From Mortierella alpina (taxonomy: Eukaryota > Mortierellomycota > Mortierellomycetes > Mortierellales > Mortierellaceae), in the NCBI GenBank assembly GCA_029449245.1, contig JANATF010000005.1, forward strand, positions 558,001 to 622,000: a stretch of 64,000 nt of DNA. The letters are read 5' to 3'. Below the pieces are notes generated by a model, which was not told where the DNA came from, ran no database searches, and saw only the letters and a program-made list of their open reading frames with translations. Shown piece by piece: positions 31,965 through 44,594 of this stretch (its first letter is position 1; the number at the start of each line of letters is the position of its first letter). A program made the translations under genes and the position numbers.

Positions 31965-34900
31965 ATGGAATTTGTTCATCGTGCCATTCCGCACCGGGTC
32001 CGGAGACTCTTCGCCGGCAAGTCCAAGGAAGGCAGCGGCCCAGAGGACAGCTATCGACTTCGGCGTATGGAATCCCACGCATCCATGACCGCAACAAAGC
32101 GCCGGCGCATCTTTCTGAACCTGACGCCAGAGTCGATTGAAAACGATCTGGACGCCCCAAACGACAGTCTGCCGCATTACCCACCCAACAAGGTCACGAC
32201 CTCGGTAAATACTACTGCCGCTCTCTGGCCGCCCTGTTTTTTTGTGTTATGGTTTTTGTTTGCAGTCTCTCCTTCGTGTTGCGCTTGATGTATCCCTTCT
32301 GCATGGTTACCTGAGGGCCTTCGTATGGCCTGCGACTGCGATTGACCGAGATTCGGATATGGCGATCAGCAAGCAGCTTTCGCCCTCTCCTCCCTTCCCC
32401 CTTCCTTGGTCTTTGTCGTCTTTGAGGCCAGGCTGCGCGTGTTGGTGCGCCAGCACCTCCTTGTCCTGTTTTCATGTGTCGACGATCTATCAGATCCCGC
32501 AGCGCTGCGTAGCTTTTTTTTTTTTTCGAACGCAGCGCCAGAAAAAAAAATCCATTCTCTCCCAGCCAATGATGGCTTCTATCCACTTCCGTTCAAACTA
32601 TTTTTGAGTGCCTTGTCGGCATCTTCTCTCCTCACTCCCGGCACTTCGCGCAGGGGCCGAAGTCCCTGGGCAGTCCGGCTTGCCGGTGCTAAAGCTTGTC
32701 TCGTTCCCGTGGCAGCTCGATCGAACAAAGCTCGTTCCTCGCGCACCGTTTTGTTTTAATTCCTGGCACACATGTTCCACTGATGAGGAAGTGCCTTCCT
32801 GTGCTTCTAGCCTTCCTGTGCTTCTAGCCTTCCTTCTTGTTCATGGATTGAAACACAAGGGCGAGAGTTGCTGCAAGAAAAAAGATAGAAGAGGTGAGGG
32901 CACAGGATGGCTGAGAGTCTTATTCGCGACCGTCGACTTTTGCCAACATGCAAGCCCTGCGCAACTTAAAAAAAAGAAGAGAGCATCGTGGCTCCCAATC
33001 TTCATCCTACCCCCTTTCTCGCTTTCTCTACGGTCGCGATGTATCCAGATGCCGATTTTTTTGAATCTTGTTCGTGAATGTTTCCGTCCTTTTTCCGTTT
33101 CCGTACAACTTGATTATCCGGGTGAATGCTTCGCCGTCCAATTCCTCCGTCCAGCCGGCAAATGGCTGCCAGTTCCTGTTTGTAGACTCGTCGGTAGTTT
33201 CTGCCCTGCAGAGTCGTGTGTGTTTGTGAACAGTGTGTACAGCGAATTAGAGCGCCAACGTGGCGAGTGGGGGCGGGGCTGCGTTTGTTGTTGTTGTTGC
33301 TCTCAAGCAATGATTGCACCTCGCCGTGTCGTGCGATGCCTTTTGCTTCCTGTGCAACCTACCTGTTATCGATATCTAACAGCTCTTCTTTCTACGCTAC
33401 CCTATCTATAGAAATATGATCTCTTCTCCTTCATACCCAAAAACCTGTTTGAGCAATTCCGTCGTATTGCCAACCTCTACTTCCTGTTTGTGGCAGGACT
33501 GTCGATCGCCCCCGAGCTAGGAGGGTTTCCTCCCTTCCTGACTTTTCTGCCTCTCATCTTCATCATCACTGTCACCGCATTCAAGGACGCAATCGAGGAT
33601 TGGAAGCGCCGGAAATCAGACGAGGCCTTCAACAATGCACCGACAATCTTGCTCCACAACTGGACCAACACCAACGTTCACTCCGGAACCTCCACGAAGC
33701 TTCAGGCTGTTCAGTCGGCCATCAGTGGACTTTTCAGGCTGTTGTTCGGCTGGATGAGTTCTCCACGAGCATCCTTGCCCAACCGTGCTGCTGCCATCAA
33801 TGCTGCAGCGATGCATCCGACCACACCCAGCGGGCGGTCGGACCAGAACTCTTATTTTGATGGACATCAAGGGAGCTCAGGGCATGGAGTGACAACCCCG
33901 GAAGCCGCGCTAGATTCTGCTGGCAGACCTGCACGACGACCCATCCGCCGTAACATTCCGCACTCAGTCTTGAATCACACAGAGTCGTTCAACGCAAAGA
34001 CGTTCTCAGGTGCTACATGGAAGGACGGCATTTGGCAGGATGTGAAAGTTGGAGATATTGTTTACTTGAAGAACGACGACCCAATCCCAGCGGATATAGT
34101 TATTCTCTCGACCTCAGAACCGGATGGTCTCTGCTTCATCGAGACCAAAAACTTGGATGGAGAAACCAATTTGAAGATCCGACGTGGGCTGACCGCAACT
34201 ACGGGACTGAAGACACCAGCCGACATTGAGAGGGCAGCCTTCTACGTAGAGTCGGAGGCGCCCCATGCGAACCTGTACTCTTATCAAGGAGCATTGAAAT
34301 GGCTGATCTCGTCCGGTGCGGACATGCCTGCAGGAGACCGAGTTGTGCATAACAAAACAGAGTCGATCACCATCAACGAGATCCTACTCAGGGGTTGTGT
34401 GCTGCGTAACACGGATCATGTCATTGGAATGGTCCTCTTTACAGGAACAGACACCAAGATCATGCTGAACTCGGGAGATACCCCAAGTAAACGGAGTCGA
34501 ATCGAAAAGGACCTCAATTTTCACGTAACGTCTTGATCAATTTTCGTCCGCCTCTTCCAGTAATTTTCACCGGCAGCAGGGGCAGAGCGCTGGTATTGAC
34601 CCATTTTCTTTCTTCTGTTTTTTTTAGATCGTCATGAATTTTATCATTCTGTTTGCATTGTCTATTGGATCTGCGATTGCCAACGGTGTCATCTTTGGGG
34701 ATACGGAAAACAATTCGGGAACACTCTTTGAATATGGTGCAGATGCCAAGACCCCTTTCATGTCTGCGTTCATCACATTTTGGTGAGTGCGCTAATGGAT
34801 CGGAAGGTCTACTCAGGAGCCATCTCAGTGCCATTTTCTAACCTACGTTGTTTCGAATGTCGCACTATATAGGTCTTGTCTTATTCTCTACCAAAACATC

Positions 34901-37900
34901 GTGCCGATTTCTCTTTACATTAGTATTGAAATTGTCAAGACCGCCCAGGCATACTTTATCCATAAGGATATTGATATGTATGACGAGCGCGTAGATCAAG
35001 CCTGTACGCCCAAGACTTGGAATATCGCGGATGACCTTGGTCAGATTGAATACATCTTTTCGGACAAGACAGGCACACTCACGCAAAACGTCATGGAGTT
35101 TCAGAAATGCACCATCAATGGAATCGATTATGGTATCGGCGAGACGGACGCAACTCGAGGCCAAAAGATGAGCGGCGATGGAGAGTATGAGCCCATGGAG
35201 TTTGAATCCGATGAAGCGTATCTTATCAAGCTGCAGCAGGAGCGTCTAAAAATGAAGGCAGCCATGGACCGGTTGTTCGACAACAAGTACTATTCCGACA
35301 AGACGACGTTTGTGGATTCGGACCTCTTTGCCGACATGGCTGATCCTACCTCGAAACACGCCAAGGCGATCATGAACTTTTGGACCGCAGTCGCTGTTTG
35401 TCACGCAGTCATTACGGAGCGGGACATGGACAAGGATCCTTACAAAATCGAGTACAAGGCTCAGTCCCCGGACGAGGCTGCTTTGGTATCCACAGCCAGG
35501 GATGTAGGATTTGTCTTTCTGGAAAAGAACGGCCCAATGATGCATCTCGAGATCATGGGTCAGCCCAGGACGTACAAGATTTTGAACATTTTGGAGTTCA
35601 ACTCGAACAGGAAGCGCATGTCTGTTATTCTGAGACCCCCCGAGGGTGGCATTGTACTAGTCTGCAAGGGTGCGGACAGTGTCATCTATGAGCGTCTAGA
35701 CAAGGCAGATGAGCAGAGCAAGTTGCGCGAGGACACGCTTGTAGATCTTGAGCGTTTCGCCAACGAAGGTAACGAAAGAGTGCGCGATTGCTCAAACCAG
35801 TTTGTTTTCTTTACAATTCACGCGCAAAAACCTGACATTCATAATCACATGGCTTTTGTAGGTCTCCGCACACTCTGTTTGGCGTACCGGAAGGTTAGCG
35901 AGGAAGAGTACGCAGAGTGGGTTCTCGAATATGACGAGGCATGCAGCACCATCCACAACCGTGACGAGAACATCGAGAATGCGTGTGAAGGCATTGAGCA
36001 TTCACTCATTCTGCTTGGAGGCACCGCGATTGAGGACCGACTTCAGGAGGGTGTGCCCGAGTGCATTGCTCTATTGTCGCGTGCCGGTATCAAACTGTGG
36101 GTTTTGACAGGAGACAAAACCGAGACCGCCATCAACATTGGATTCGCTTGTAATCTGCTGCAGAGGGACATGATTCTGATCATTATTCAGGCGCAGGACA
36201 AGGAGGACACACGGGAGCAACTGATGAAGGCTCTGGACAAGTTCTGGGGTCGTGAAGCGGACAAGGACCCGTCGCTCGTCAACAAATCCCATGCACTGAT
36301 TATCGATGGAGAGACCCTCAAGTATGGATTGTCGCCTTCGCTCAACGGACTACTCCTGGATGTTGGCAAACGGTGCAAATCTGTTATTTGCTGTCGTGTG
36401 TCGCCTCTTCAGAAGGCCAAGGTCGTCAGTATGGTGAAGCGTGGACTGGACGTGATGACGCTCTCCATCGGAGATGGAGCCAACGATGTGTCCATGATCC
36501 AGGAAGCCAATATTGGAGTCGGTATTGCTGGCGAAGAAGGACGTCAGGCTGTGATGGCCTCTGATTTCGCAATTTCCCAGTTCCGCTTCCTATCCAAGCT
36601 ATTGCTAGTCCATGGACGATGGTCGTACATTCGTATCTCGGAGATGATCTTGACGTTCTTTTACAAGAACATCATCTGGACATTCACCATCTTTTGGTTC
36701 CAGTTTTACGCAGGGTACGTGACAATAGTTTTTCTCTCTGACTCTTTTTGGTATTTCTTTCTCCACCTAACTCGTCCTGTTTTTTTTCATCTATCTGTTG
36801 ACTAGATTCACGGCTTTGCTTCTTTTCGATTACACGCTGGTTGTCCTGTACAATCTGCTATTTACTTCTCTGCCAGTCATGTTTATGGGTGCCTTTGATC
36901 AGGACGTGGACGCCAAGACCTCCATGCAGTTCCCTGCGCTTTATCTCCGCGGTATCAAGCAAAAACATTTTACTCGCGGCAAGTTCTGGCTCTTTGTCCT
37001 GGATGCGCTCTTCCAGTCCGTCGTCTGCTTCTGGATCCCCTACAGCATGTCCAATGACATCTATTCATCGGGCCGCAGCTCCAACGATCTTGTTGCGCTG
37101 GGTACTCTCATCTCTGCCTGCTCGGTCGTGGTTGCCAATCTCTACGTCGGCCTGAACATGTTCCATTGGACCAAGATGATCTTCACGGTCATTTTCGGAT
37201 CGATCGTCCTCTTTTTCCTTTACTGCTGGGTGTACGCCAACTTTTTCACCATCGACAATACGTTCTACGGAATGGATCACATCCTTCTGGGCAGCCCGAA
37301 CTTTTGGCTGGCAATCCTGCTCGCGGTCATTATTACCATGCTGCCCCATTACGCCTACAAGTTTATGCGCCAGTACCTCAAGCCAAACGACATTATTATT
37401 GTCCGAGAGCAGCTCTACAAGGAGAAGCACCCGTCTAAGAAGGAGCGTCGTGCCAGGAAGCTGAAGGCCCTTGCACTGAGAGAAAGCGAGATGAACGGAA
37501 CCACGAGCAGCTTCCAGGATCCTGGAATCGTCAGCGGCAACCATGTCTTGGGCGATGATGATCATGAAGATGATGATCTTGACCAAGTTCCTGTCATTCG
37601 AAACTCACCTACGATTTTGTCGCCTGAGGACCCGAACGAACTAAAGCCTGGCGATATCAGACAGCGACAGGCCTCACCCTCACCCATGTCTAGTTTGAGC
37701 AAAATGGACGAGGCTTACCGCTCGCAAATGTCCTCTGACGGCTCTGGTACCTCCTCGACCTCTTTGGGATCCCAGCCGCCTCCACCATCTAGAGAATTAG
37801 TGGGCCGTAGACGTGTTATCAGCAACAACAATGTTCTCAATGAGGGCTTCACATCAGGAGCAGGAGCAGGAGCAGGAGTAGCTGCAGCAATAGGGAGTCA

Positions 37901-39059
37901 GGATATCTATGGCGGACTTCAGCCAGCCACGCCTGCAATTGTATTCAACGACAATTACAGCAGCTCGGCTCCATCGCTGCCCCTGAATTCTGGCGCAAGT
38001 CAGCCATCGTCTGGTATGCTAGAGCCGATTCCAAACAAATTTGCACAAGGCTATCCTACGACTTCGTTTTCCTTCAACCAAGAATTCATCACTGCGGCTG
38101 CAGCGGCAACGGGAGGCGTTGTTGGAGGACCCCCAGTTTCAGGATCGTCTTCAGCACCGACGTTCGAGAAGCCGCGCATCAAGCGACAGAGTACGCCTTC
38201 CATCCCCGTTGGCGGTGCCAACTTCAGGTTTATGGGTGAAGACTCTCCACCGCGTGTCCCTGGTGGCTCAGGTGGCAGTGCATCATCTGGAAGAAGACCA
38301 TCGAGTCAACAGAAACTCGCGGGCCATACAGGATTCGCCTTTTCGACGGATGATGCCTCGGCGTTTGTGTATTCGCACTTGAACCGAGTCCATAGCGCCA
38401 GTAACGATGAGCGCACGTCTGCAGGTGCTGCAAGATCCAAGAGGGCATCGCGGATGTACCATGGTGGTAGGAATAGCATTGACGGGAGCGAGTTTGGCGG
38501 ATCTGTGCCCAGCTCACCTGGCCTGTCATCGCGAGGAACCAACAACGAGGGTCCAGGGTTCGATCTGCTCTGTGGAAATGTCTTTGAGGAGGGAGCCTCT
38601 TCTTCCTCGTCATCCTCCGCCTCACCTCAGCCCAGGTGTGATACCACGGCGGTGGATTCCAGCCGACGGGAATCGTTGTCTAGACGGCCTCGTGGATTGA
38701 GCCGGTCGATCACGTCACCAGATATCCCTGTTGCGGAGCTCGGGGCGATACTTCTGCAGCAGCAGCAGGATATGGAGCGCGGGATGGAGCGGCTTTCCAA
38801 GGCGCAGGCGTCCGTGAAGGCAGCTCAGCAGCAGAAGCGACAGAGTGTGCAGAAGGTGCGCTTTCAGAGCTCTGTGGCGTCGCTGAGTGGGGATGGGAAT
38901 TCAACGAGCTCGTCCGGAGGCACACTAGTGCCACCATCCTCTGCGCCAGCTGGATCGGGATCATCGTCATCCACTTCAGCAGCTCCAGTTGCAGCATCGG
39001 CATCAGGGTCACGATCTGGGTCAGCACCTGTCTCTGGAGCACACACAAAAAAAGAGTAG
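31965..39059 (+). CDS. P4-ATPase phospholipid flippase (Dnf1/2-like)
   Basis: Moves phospholipids from the outer to the cytosolic leaflet of plasma and endosomal membranes, with a Cdc50-type partner. Exons 31965-32204, 33412-34524, 34628-34782, 34873-35768, 35862-36714 and 36806-39059 join in phase: 1836 residues. Exon 2 opens with KYDLFSFIPKNLFEQFRR, the P4 entry to helix 1. GLCFIETKNLDGETNLK is the actuator-domain DGET loop. SDKTGTLTQN carries the phosphorylated Asp (about residue 566). QSPDEAALV and KGADSVIYERL form the nucleotide domain; TGDKTETAINIGF and IGDGANDVSMIQ are hinge motifs. CTPKTWNIADDLGQIEYIF favours the Dnf1/Dnf2 branch over Drs2. The actuator region contains a low-complexity insertion (about 130-200). 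The last 500 residues form a disordered Ser/Gly-rich tail. Intron 1 is long (1.2 kb) and intron 4 has no stop codon. Confidence 0.96.
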
Positions 39060-39348
39060 CATTAAAAACCCCGAAGAATTCTTGGCACGTGAAATTACTT
39101 TCCTTGGGAAACCACATCTTTTCCAAACAAAATGACTGCTTGTAAGGCAAAAAAAAAAAAAAAAAAAAAGGAACACTCGTCGGATATTCACTGACTGCGG
39201 CCTTTTTTTTTTCTTTGGTGGTTACATCTCAGTCCTCAATCACATTACTTTCGCCACTCCTCCCTTTGCCGATTGTCGTTGTCGTTGTCGTCTTTGTCAC
39301 TCTCACCCCTACCAGACTCCTCCCGTACTCCCCCACAGAGCAGCCGCA
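39060..39348. other. Flippase-Rei1 intergenic region
   Basis: Contains an A run at 39150-39169 and a T run near 39205. Head-to-tail gene arrangement; nothing else seen. Confidence 0.5.
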
Positions 39349-40909
39349 ATGAGCTCGATTATCATCCAGCCGTCCGCACAGGGCACCATTCTCTCCACCC
39401 CCGATGCCCCTCGTTCCTCATTATTTACCTGCCTCGCCTGCCATGTCGCCTTCAAGACCGCCGATATCCAGAGAGAGCATTACCGCTCCGACTGGCATCG
39501 CTACAATCTGAAGCGCAAAATGGTCGAGCTCCCCCCTGTCTCGGCCGAGATGTTCTCGCAGAAAGTTACTGGTACATGAAGAGAACGTATATCCTGATGG
39601 ATAACTGTATTCGCTTCCTTTCTTGAGGCAAAATGAAAATCCTCATCCTCACAATATCTTTTCTTACTTTTTCATCTTTAGCCCAGAAGCAAAAGGATGC
39701 TGACGACCAAGCAGCCGCTGCCGTTGGCAACGAGTGCAAGGCTTGCCGCAAATCGTATTCGTCCGAGAACGCCTACCAGAACCATCTGGTCTCGAAGAAG
39801 CACAAGGAGACCGAGGCCAAGTTCAAGGCCAACCCTCGTCCCGTGAAGCAGGAGGTTGAGAAGCCAACCAAGAGCGACGTGGAATCAATCACCTCAAAGA
39901 TGACTGTCGATCTTTCCGTCACGGACGAGACAACGCAGGAAGAACTGGACGAGATCATGGACAAGAAGATTGACGCAGCGGTCCGTCTGGAGCTGACCGA
40001 TTGTTTGTTCTGTACCGAGAAGGCCGAGACGTTCGAGAGGTAAATCAAAACGAAAAGAGAAAAAACAGGAGGAAGTTTACTTGAGACATGAGGAAAGGCT
40101 GTGTGGGGGAAGCCGTGATTAACTGATGTTATTCCTTTTGTGGTGCAATTTTTCATTGGTGCCTAAATAGCAACATTGAACATATGACCAAGATGCACGG
40201 ATTCTTCATTCCCGATCTGGAGTACCTGGTTGACCTTGAGGGTCTGATCCGCTACTTGGGTGAGAAGGTCTCTGTCGGAAACATTTGTCTGCACTGTAAC
40301 GGCAAGGGTCGTCAGATCAAGTCTTTGGAGGCCGTGCGCAAACATATGGTCGACAAGGGCCATTGCAAGATCCCCTACGATACCGAGTCCGAGATGATGG
40401 AGATTGTCGACTTCTACGATTTCAGATCATCTTATCCTGAGGAGCAGCAGCGCAAGATGCTCGAGGCAGCAGCGAGAGCGGATCGTGGCGAGGCTCCTGT
40501 GGAGGATGATGAAGATCTCTTGGAGGACGAGGAACTGGAGACGGGCGCGCGCTTGGGAGAGGATGAGATGGAGTTGATCCTGCCCTCGGGAGCCAGATTG
40601 GGACATCGCTCATTGAACAAGTATTACCGACAGAATGTCAAGCCCGAAGAGGCACGCGACTCAGTGTTGATCAACCGTCTGTTGACCCATTACACGGATC
40701 ATATGGGTTACGATCTCGCATTGCTCAAATCCAAGGCTCGCTCCGAGCGGGGTCAGGCCTTGGTGGCCCGCAACGAGGGAGAATCTCGCTGGGCCCAGAA
40801 GCAGACGTCGACGTTCAAGGATTTCCGAAGGATCGAGGAGCACAAGGCGCGTGTTGGACAGAAGCAGAACAAGCTGCAGAAGCATTACCGTGTCCAGATC
40901 CTGGTTTAA
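39349..40909 (+). CDS. REI1: Rei1/Reh1-like 60S maturation zinc-finger protein
   Basis: Cytoplasmic ribosome biogenesis factor (animal ZNF622) that acts at the peptide exit tunnel in late 60S maturation and release of export factors. Exons 39349-39571, 39682-40039 and 40171-40909 give 439 residues, close to yeast Rei1. Four C2H2 fingers are visible: FTCLACHVAFKTADIQREH (with DWH following), ECKACRKSYSSENAYQNHL, CLFCTEKAETFESNIEHM (completed across intron 2) and ICLHCNGKGRQIKSLEAV with a late His pair. An acidic linker (VEDDEDLLEDEELE) and the conserved C-terminal LPSGARLGHRSLNKYYRQN and KLQKHYRVQILV follow; the C-terminal tail of Rei1 is the part that enters the tunnel. A likely polyadenylation signal AATAAA is at 41148-41153. 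Rei1 and Reh1 are paralogues and cannot be separated here. Confidence 0.95.
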
Positions 40910-41557
40910 TTCGCGATCGATGGCAAACAAAATGGAAAAGAAAGAACTCATCAAAAGCATTCGCATTGGAATATGTACACACACAACACCCTTTCCATTT
41001 CGCTATCTCCTTACATCTTCAAAAGTCTTTTCTTTCATCCTTCGACTTCCTTCCAACCTCTTATACAGACTTTCAATGCATTACCTTCTCCCCACTTGGC
41101 GTTTCTCATTGTAACTTTTATAGCATCTTCCATTCCTTTTTTTTATCAATAAAGTCTCAAGTGTTGCAAACAAAGTGCCTGTCGAGCACACTTTGAGCGG
41201 GCGTTGTGCTGCACTCTTTATTGGCTGTGTCTCAGTTAGACTACCCCTAGTCGATGAGGGATGAGATTTACGCCCTGTCACATAAATAGCTGTGTCTGGC
41301 CCTGACCTAAGTTGTCAGGTGCCGTACCTGTTCATGAGGGTGATATGTTTAGAGCAGGCTCTTCCGCGCTCCGTCGTCATCTTCCCACCGTTTTAAACTT
41401 TTTCTCGTTCTGATCAAGTGTGGGCTTGCTCACGCTCTTTTCTTTCCCTTCGACACTCTTTATTCCTTTCCTCTGCGCAACTAACTCAGAGCCGTTACCC
41501 TTTTTCTTCGTTTCGCTCGCCCCCGACCTTCAAAAAATATAAGGCTCCCGTTCCAAG
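40910..41557. other. Intergenic region after Rei1
   Basis: Rei1 3' untranslated region with AATAAA at 41148-41153, then the upstream region of the next gene. No further gene. Confidence 0.5.
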
Positions 41558-43584
41558 ATGGGTGCCGGCATCAGGCACTTGCCCACTCCCATTGCACGAA
41601 CACGCACCTCACTCGGCCGTCTGCAGCTGAGCATCGCCGTCATCCTAACCCTTCTACCCTACTCCTGCCTCGCCGCCTCTTCTGTTAATGAACCCGACCT
41701 ATTACTATACCACCAAGTCCCTGCTCATACCACCTTCATCGCCACCACCCCCTGGACAGACCGCGCATCCTGCGCTCAGCCCATCTTTGATAACCTAAGA
41801 GTCCTAAATGGCTCTTGTGACTTGGAGAGCCCAACGTTGAAGTCAACTTTTAGCCAACACCAGAATCGCCGTCGTCAACGACGAGCGGCCCCCACTACTG
41901 TGAACGTTGATGTTGGTAGGTTTGTTTACTTTTTTTTTTTTTTTTTTTTTTGGAATGTTGCACAGCAACGACATTCGCACACTTAAAACACAGGGTGTAA
42001 AAATAGAATATCCATCCTCCTTTCTGCGTAACGTCAAAGTATCCGTGGCCTTTACTACTTCAACCTCAATGACCGTACCGTCCTTTCCTGCCTTTAGATT
42101 CGCATCCCCGACTGTTGCACTTCAACTCCCATCTTAAGAACCGCCTCGCAAAGCGGGGTGTTACACCTTCCGATGATCAGGCAGGGTTAACGATTGACCA
42201 AACAGCCCAAACCCAAGAAGATGCAGGGATCAAAGAAGAGAGCGATGGGAACAAGGAGGAAGCACTAAGAAATGAAGCAGAGAAGGAGCGCGCCGAAGAG
42301 GATGCACGCCGGGCCAAAGCGGAGGAGGACCGGTTGAAGAAGGAACAGGCTGACAGGGATGCTCGAGCGGAAGCAGAGCGGAAGCGTGTAGCAGCTGAGA
42401 ATGCACAAAAGGCCAAGGAAGAGGCAGATCGTCAAGCGGCCGAGGCGGCCAGACTAGTCAAAGAGGCGGCTGATCGGAAAGCGCAGGAGGATATGATGCG
42501 GAAGGCGCAAGAGGAGGCGGACAAGAAGAATAAGGACCAAGAGGAGGCGGACAAGAGGAATAAGGATCAAGAGGAGGCGGACAAGAAGAAAAACGAAACA
42601 GAGGAAGATCACAAGGACAAGGATGGCAATAATAAGGAGGGCGGTGGTCAAGGTGATGATTCTCAAAGTAAGAACTCAATTTGCGCTCAGGGTCAACTAT
42701 GGCTGCACGTTCCATAAGGGACAATCCGCCGTGTAAAATGCTCAACTTTGAACGTAATTGGACCGTCGGTCCAATAACTGATTATTTTTTTTACATATTT
42801 CTGTTTCAAAGCTGCACCGAGTGAAGATCGTAACGGATCCGATACCACTGATGCTGACAAGTCCAAGAAAGTCGTGGCCATCTCAATCGCTTCTGGTGGA
42901 GTGATTTTCGCAGCTTTTGTTGTTGGACTGGTCTTCGCCCGTACACGTCAGGCTCGTAAGCGAAACAGCGCAAGGGACGCGTATCTGGCCCGCAAGGTCG
43001 ATCTTGATCCCATCTACGGTCCCGCCCCACCATTTTCTAGAATGTCACGCAACGACGATGGCAACAGCGGTGGGCCTGTTGCTTCAGCCATGTTGGGATC
43101 ACATCCTCATCACAGCTCCCGTCAATCCCTGCAGTTCGTGCAGGATATGCACCATCATCGTCACTACGATGAGGTACTCGATCGTCGTGACAGCGCCTGG
43201 GCCACAGGCATGCCTTCGCTGGTCGCAGTGCCTCACCCTGCTCACCTGAGCCGTATATCCCATGAGTTTGCAGGAAAGCAGCAGCATCATCACATTCGTC
43301 ACTCGCTCGTGCCAGGCTCATTGAATAGCGAGGTTCTTAGTCATCATCATCATCAACAACAACAGCAACAGCAGCAGCAACAACAGCAACGGCAGTCGAT
43401 TCATCTGCAGCAGGTCCATGGGCGACACTCCGTGGGATCGCACACGGTGAGCTACCAAGAGCCAACGCTGGCGAACCCGCCCTCGGCCATCAGCCACTCT
43501 CGGCGAGAGTCGCGTCCCGCTTCCATGATCAGCCTGCATCGCTTCCCACCTGTTGACCCCCAGAACGGAGCGCCGCGATTGTGA
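41558..43584 (+). CDS. Single-pass membrane protein with charged coiled coil
   Basis: Family not recognised. Exons 41558-41915, 42098-42667 and 42812-43584 join in phase to 566 residues. The N-terminus looks like a signal peptide (LQLSIAVILTLLPYSCLA, with cleavage likely near AAS). The presumed extracellular part has two Cys and a basic HQNRRRQRR stretch before intron 1. Residues about 130-300 are very rich in Glu, Lys, Arg and Ala (EEDARRAKAEEDRLKKE), a long charged helix or coiled coil, including three 10-residue repeats of the type EEADKKNKDQ. One transmembrane helix follows (VVAISIASGGVIFAAFVVG) with RTRQARKR as stop-transfer. The cytosolic tail is His/Gln-rich with a polyQ run near 43350. 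Topology suggests type I. Wall-sensor-like proteins share this layout, but no WSC domain is seen, so no function is assigned. Confidence 0.75.
42511..42600 (+). repeat. Three 30-bp in-frame tandem repeats
   Basis: Units at 42511-42540, 42541-42570 and 42571-42600, each starting GAGGAGGCGGACAAGA. They encode 10-residue repeats in the charged domain of the membrane protein. Units 1 and 2 differ at two bases; unit 3 diverges at its end. Confidence 0.9.
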
Positions 43585-44594
43585 TCAAGTAAACTTTTGT
43601 AGCTTGTCTAATATAACTTTCTACAATATCAATCGCGCAGCATGAAAAGCATCCGTCATTCTCTCTCGCTCTCTCTCTGCAAGTTGTTTCTTTTTTTTCT
43701 TTGGTTTATTGCAATGATTAACACTATATATCAGAAGAGCCATTGATGCCCGATGAAGTGGTACCAGTTACCTATATTCTGCAGTGACAAAACTTGCAAT
43801 GGTTAGAAACAATTGAAGACGCGTTCAAAGTTGAAAAAAGGAGTGCAGATCGGTGGTCTAACACTGACTAAAAAGGAAAAGGCCAAAAAGGGGAAGGTAG
43901 AAGAGAGAGGATTGTGAATCCCTGGCACAACTTGCAGCAGACCTGGGTCCCTCTCCTCTCTGAAGAGAGGCGGGTCCCACTCCTGCGAGTTGTTTAAGGG
44001 AACCGGGTGTCCTAAAACCCCTTCTTTCTCTAAGGAAAGAAGTTTAATCTTATCCGATTGAAAAGTACAAATGCCAGCACGGAAAGCTCGGCCTTTGAGG
44101 GTGCGGATGTCGTGTGTGTGTGTGTTTGGCAGGGAGGAAGGAGTTGTGAATGGATCTTTGACTGTGCCAAGCAACACTGTGTTGGCCCGCAAAGAAAGCA
44201 TACATTCTGGAAAATGCAGTGAAGGGACGGCAAACCGACGACAAGGAAGATCATTGAACACATACCTTTATTTTCAGCAGACAGAAGACAGGGCCATGGA
44301 CGAGAGAGAGAGAAGGAAACGAAGGGATGTGGATGGAAGGAAGAAGAACAAGGAAGGGGAAGGAAGGGTGAAGAAGGTCAATAGAGGAAGGAAAATTTTT
44401 TACGTTATCGCGCAGGTTGCTTTTATGGGTACCGGGTTTGCACAAGCCACGGGCACAAAAAGGAAGTCCTTTCTTTCTGATCGCGCTCTTGGTCAGTCAA
44501 TGTTCTCCGCCTTCTTCTCACTTCCATTGCCGCTCTTGTCCATTTGTAATCAGCTCACTCTCACCCCGAATTCCCCGCCAGCAGACACACACCC
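43585..44594. other. Intergenic region upstream of Zpr1
   Basis: About 1 kb. Contains a possible hairpin (CCTCTCTGAAGAGAGG, about 43953-43968) and GGAAGGA-rich sequence at 44290-44390. No gene supported. Confidence 0.4.
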
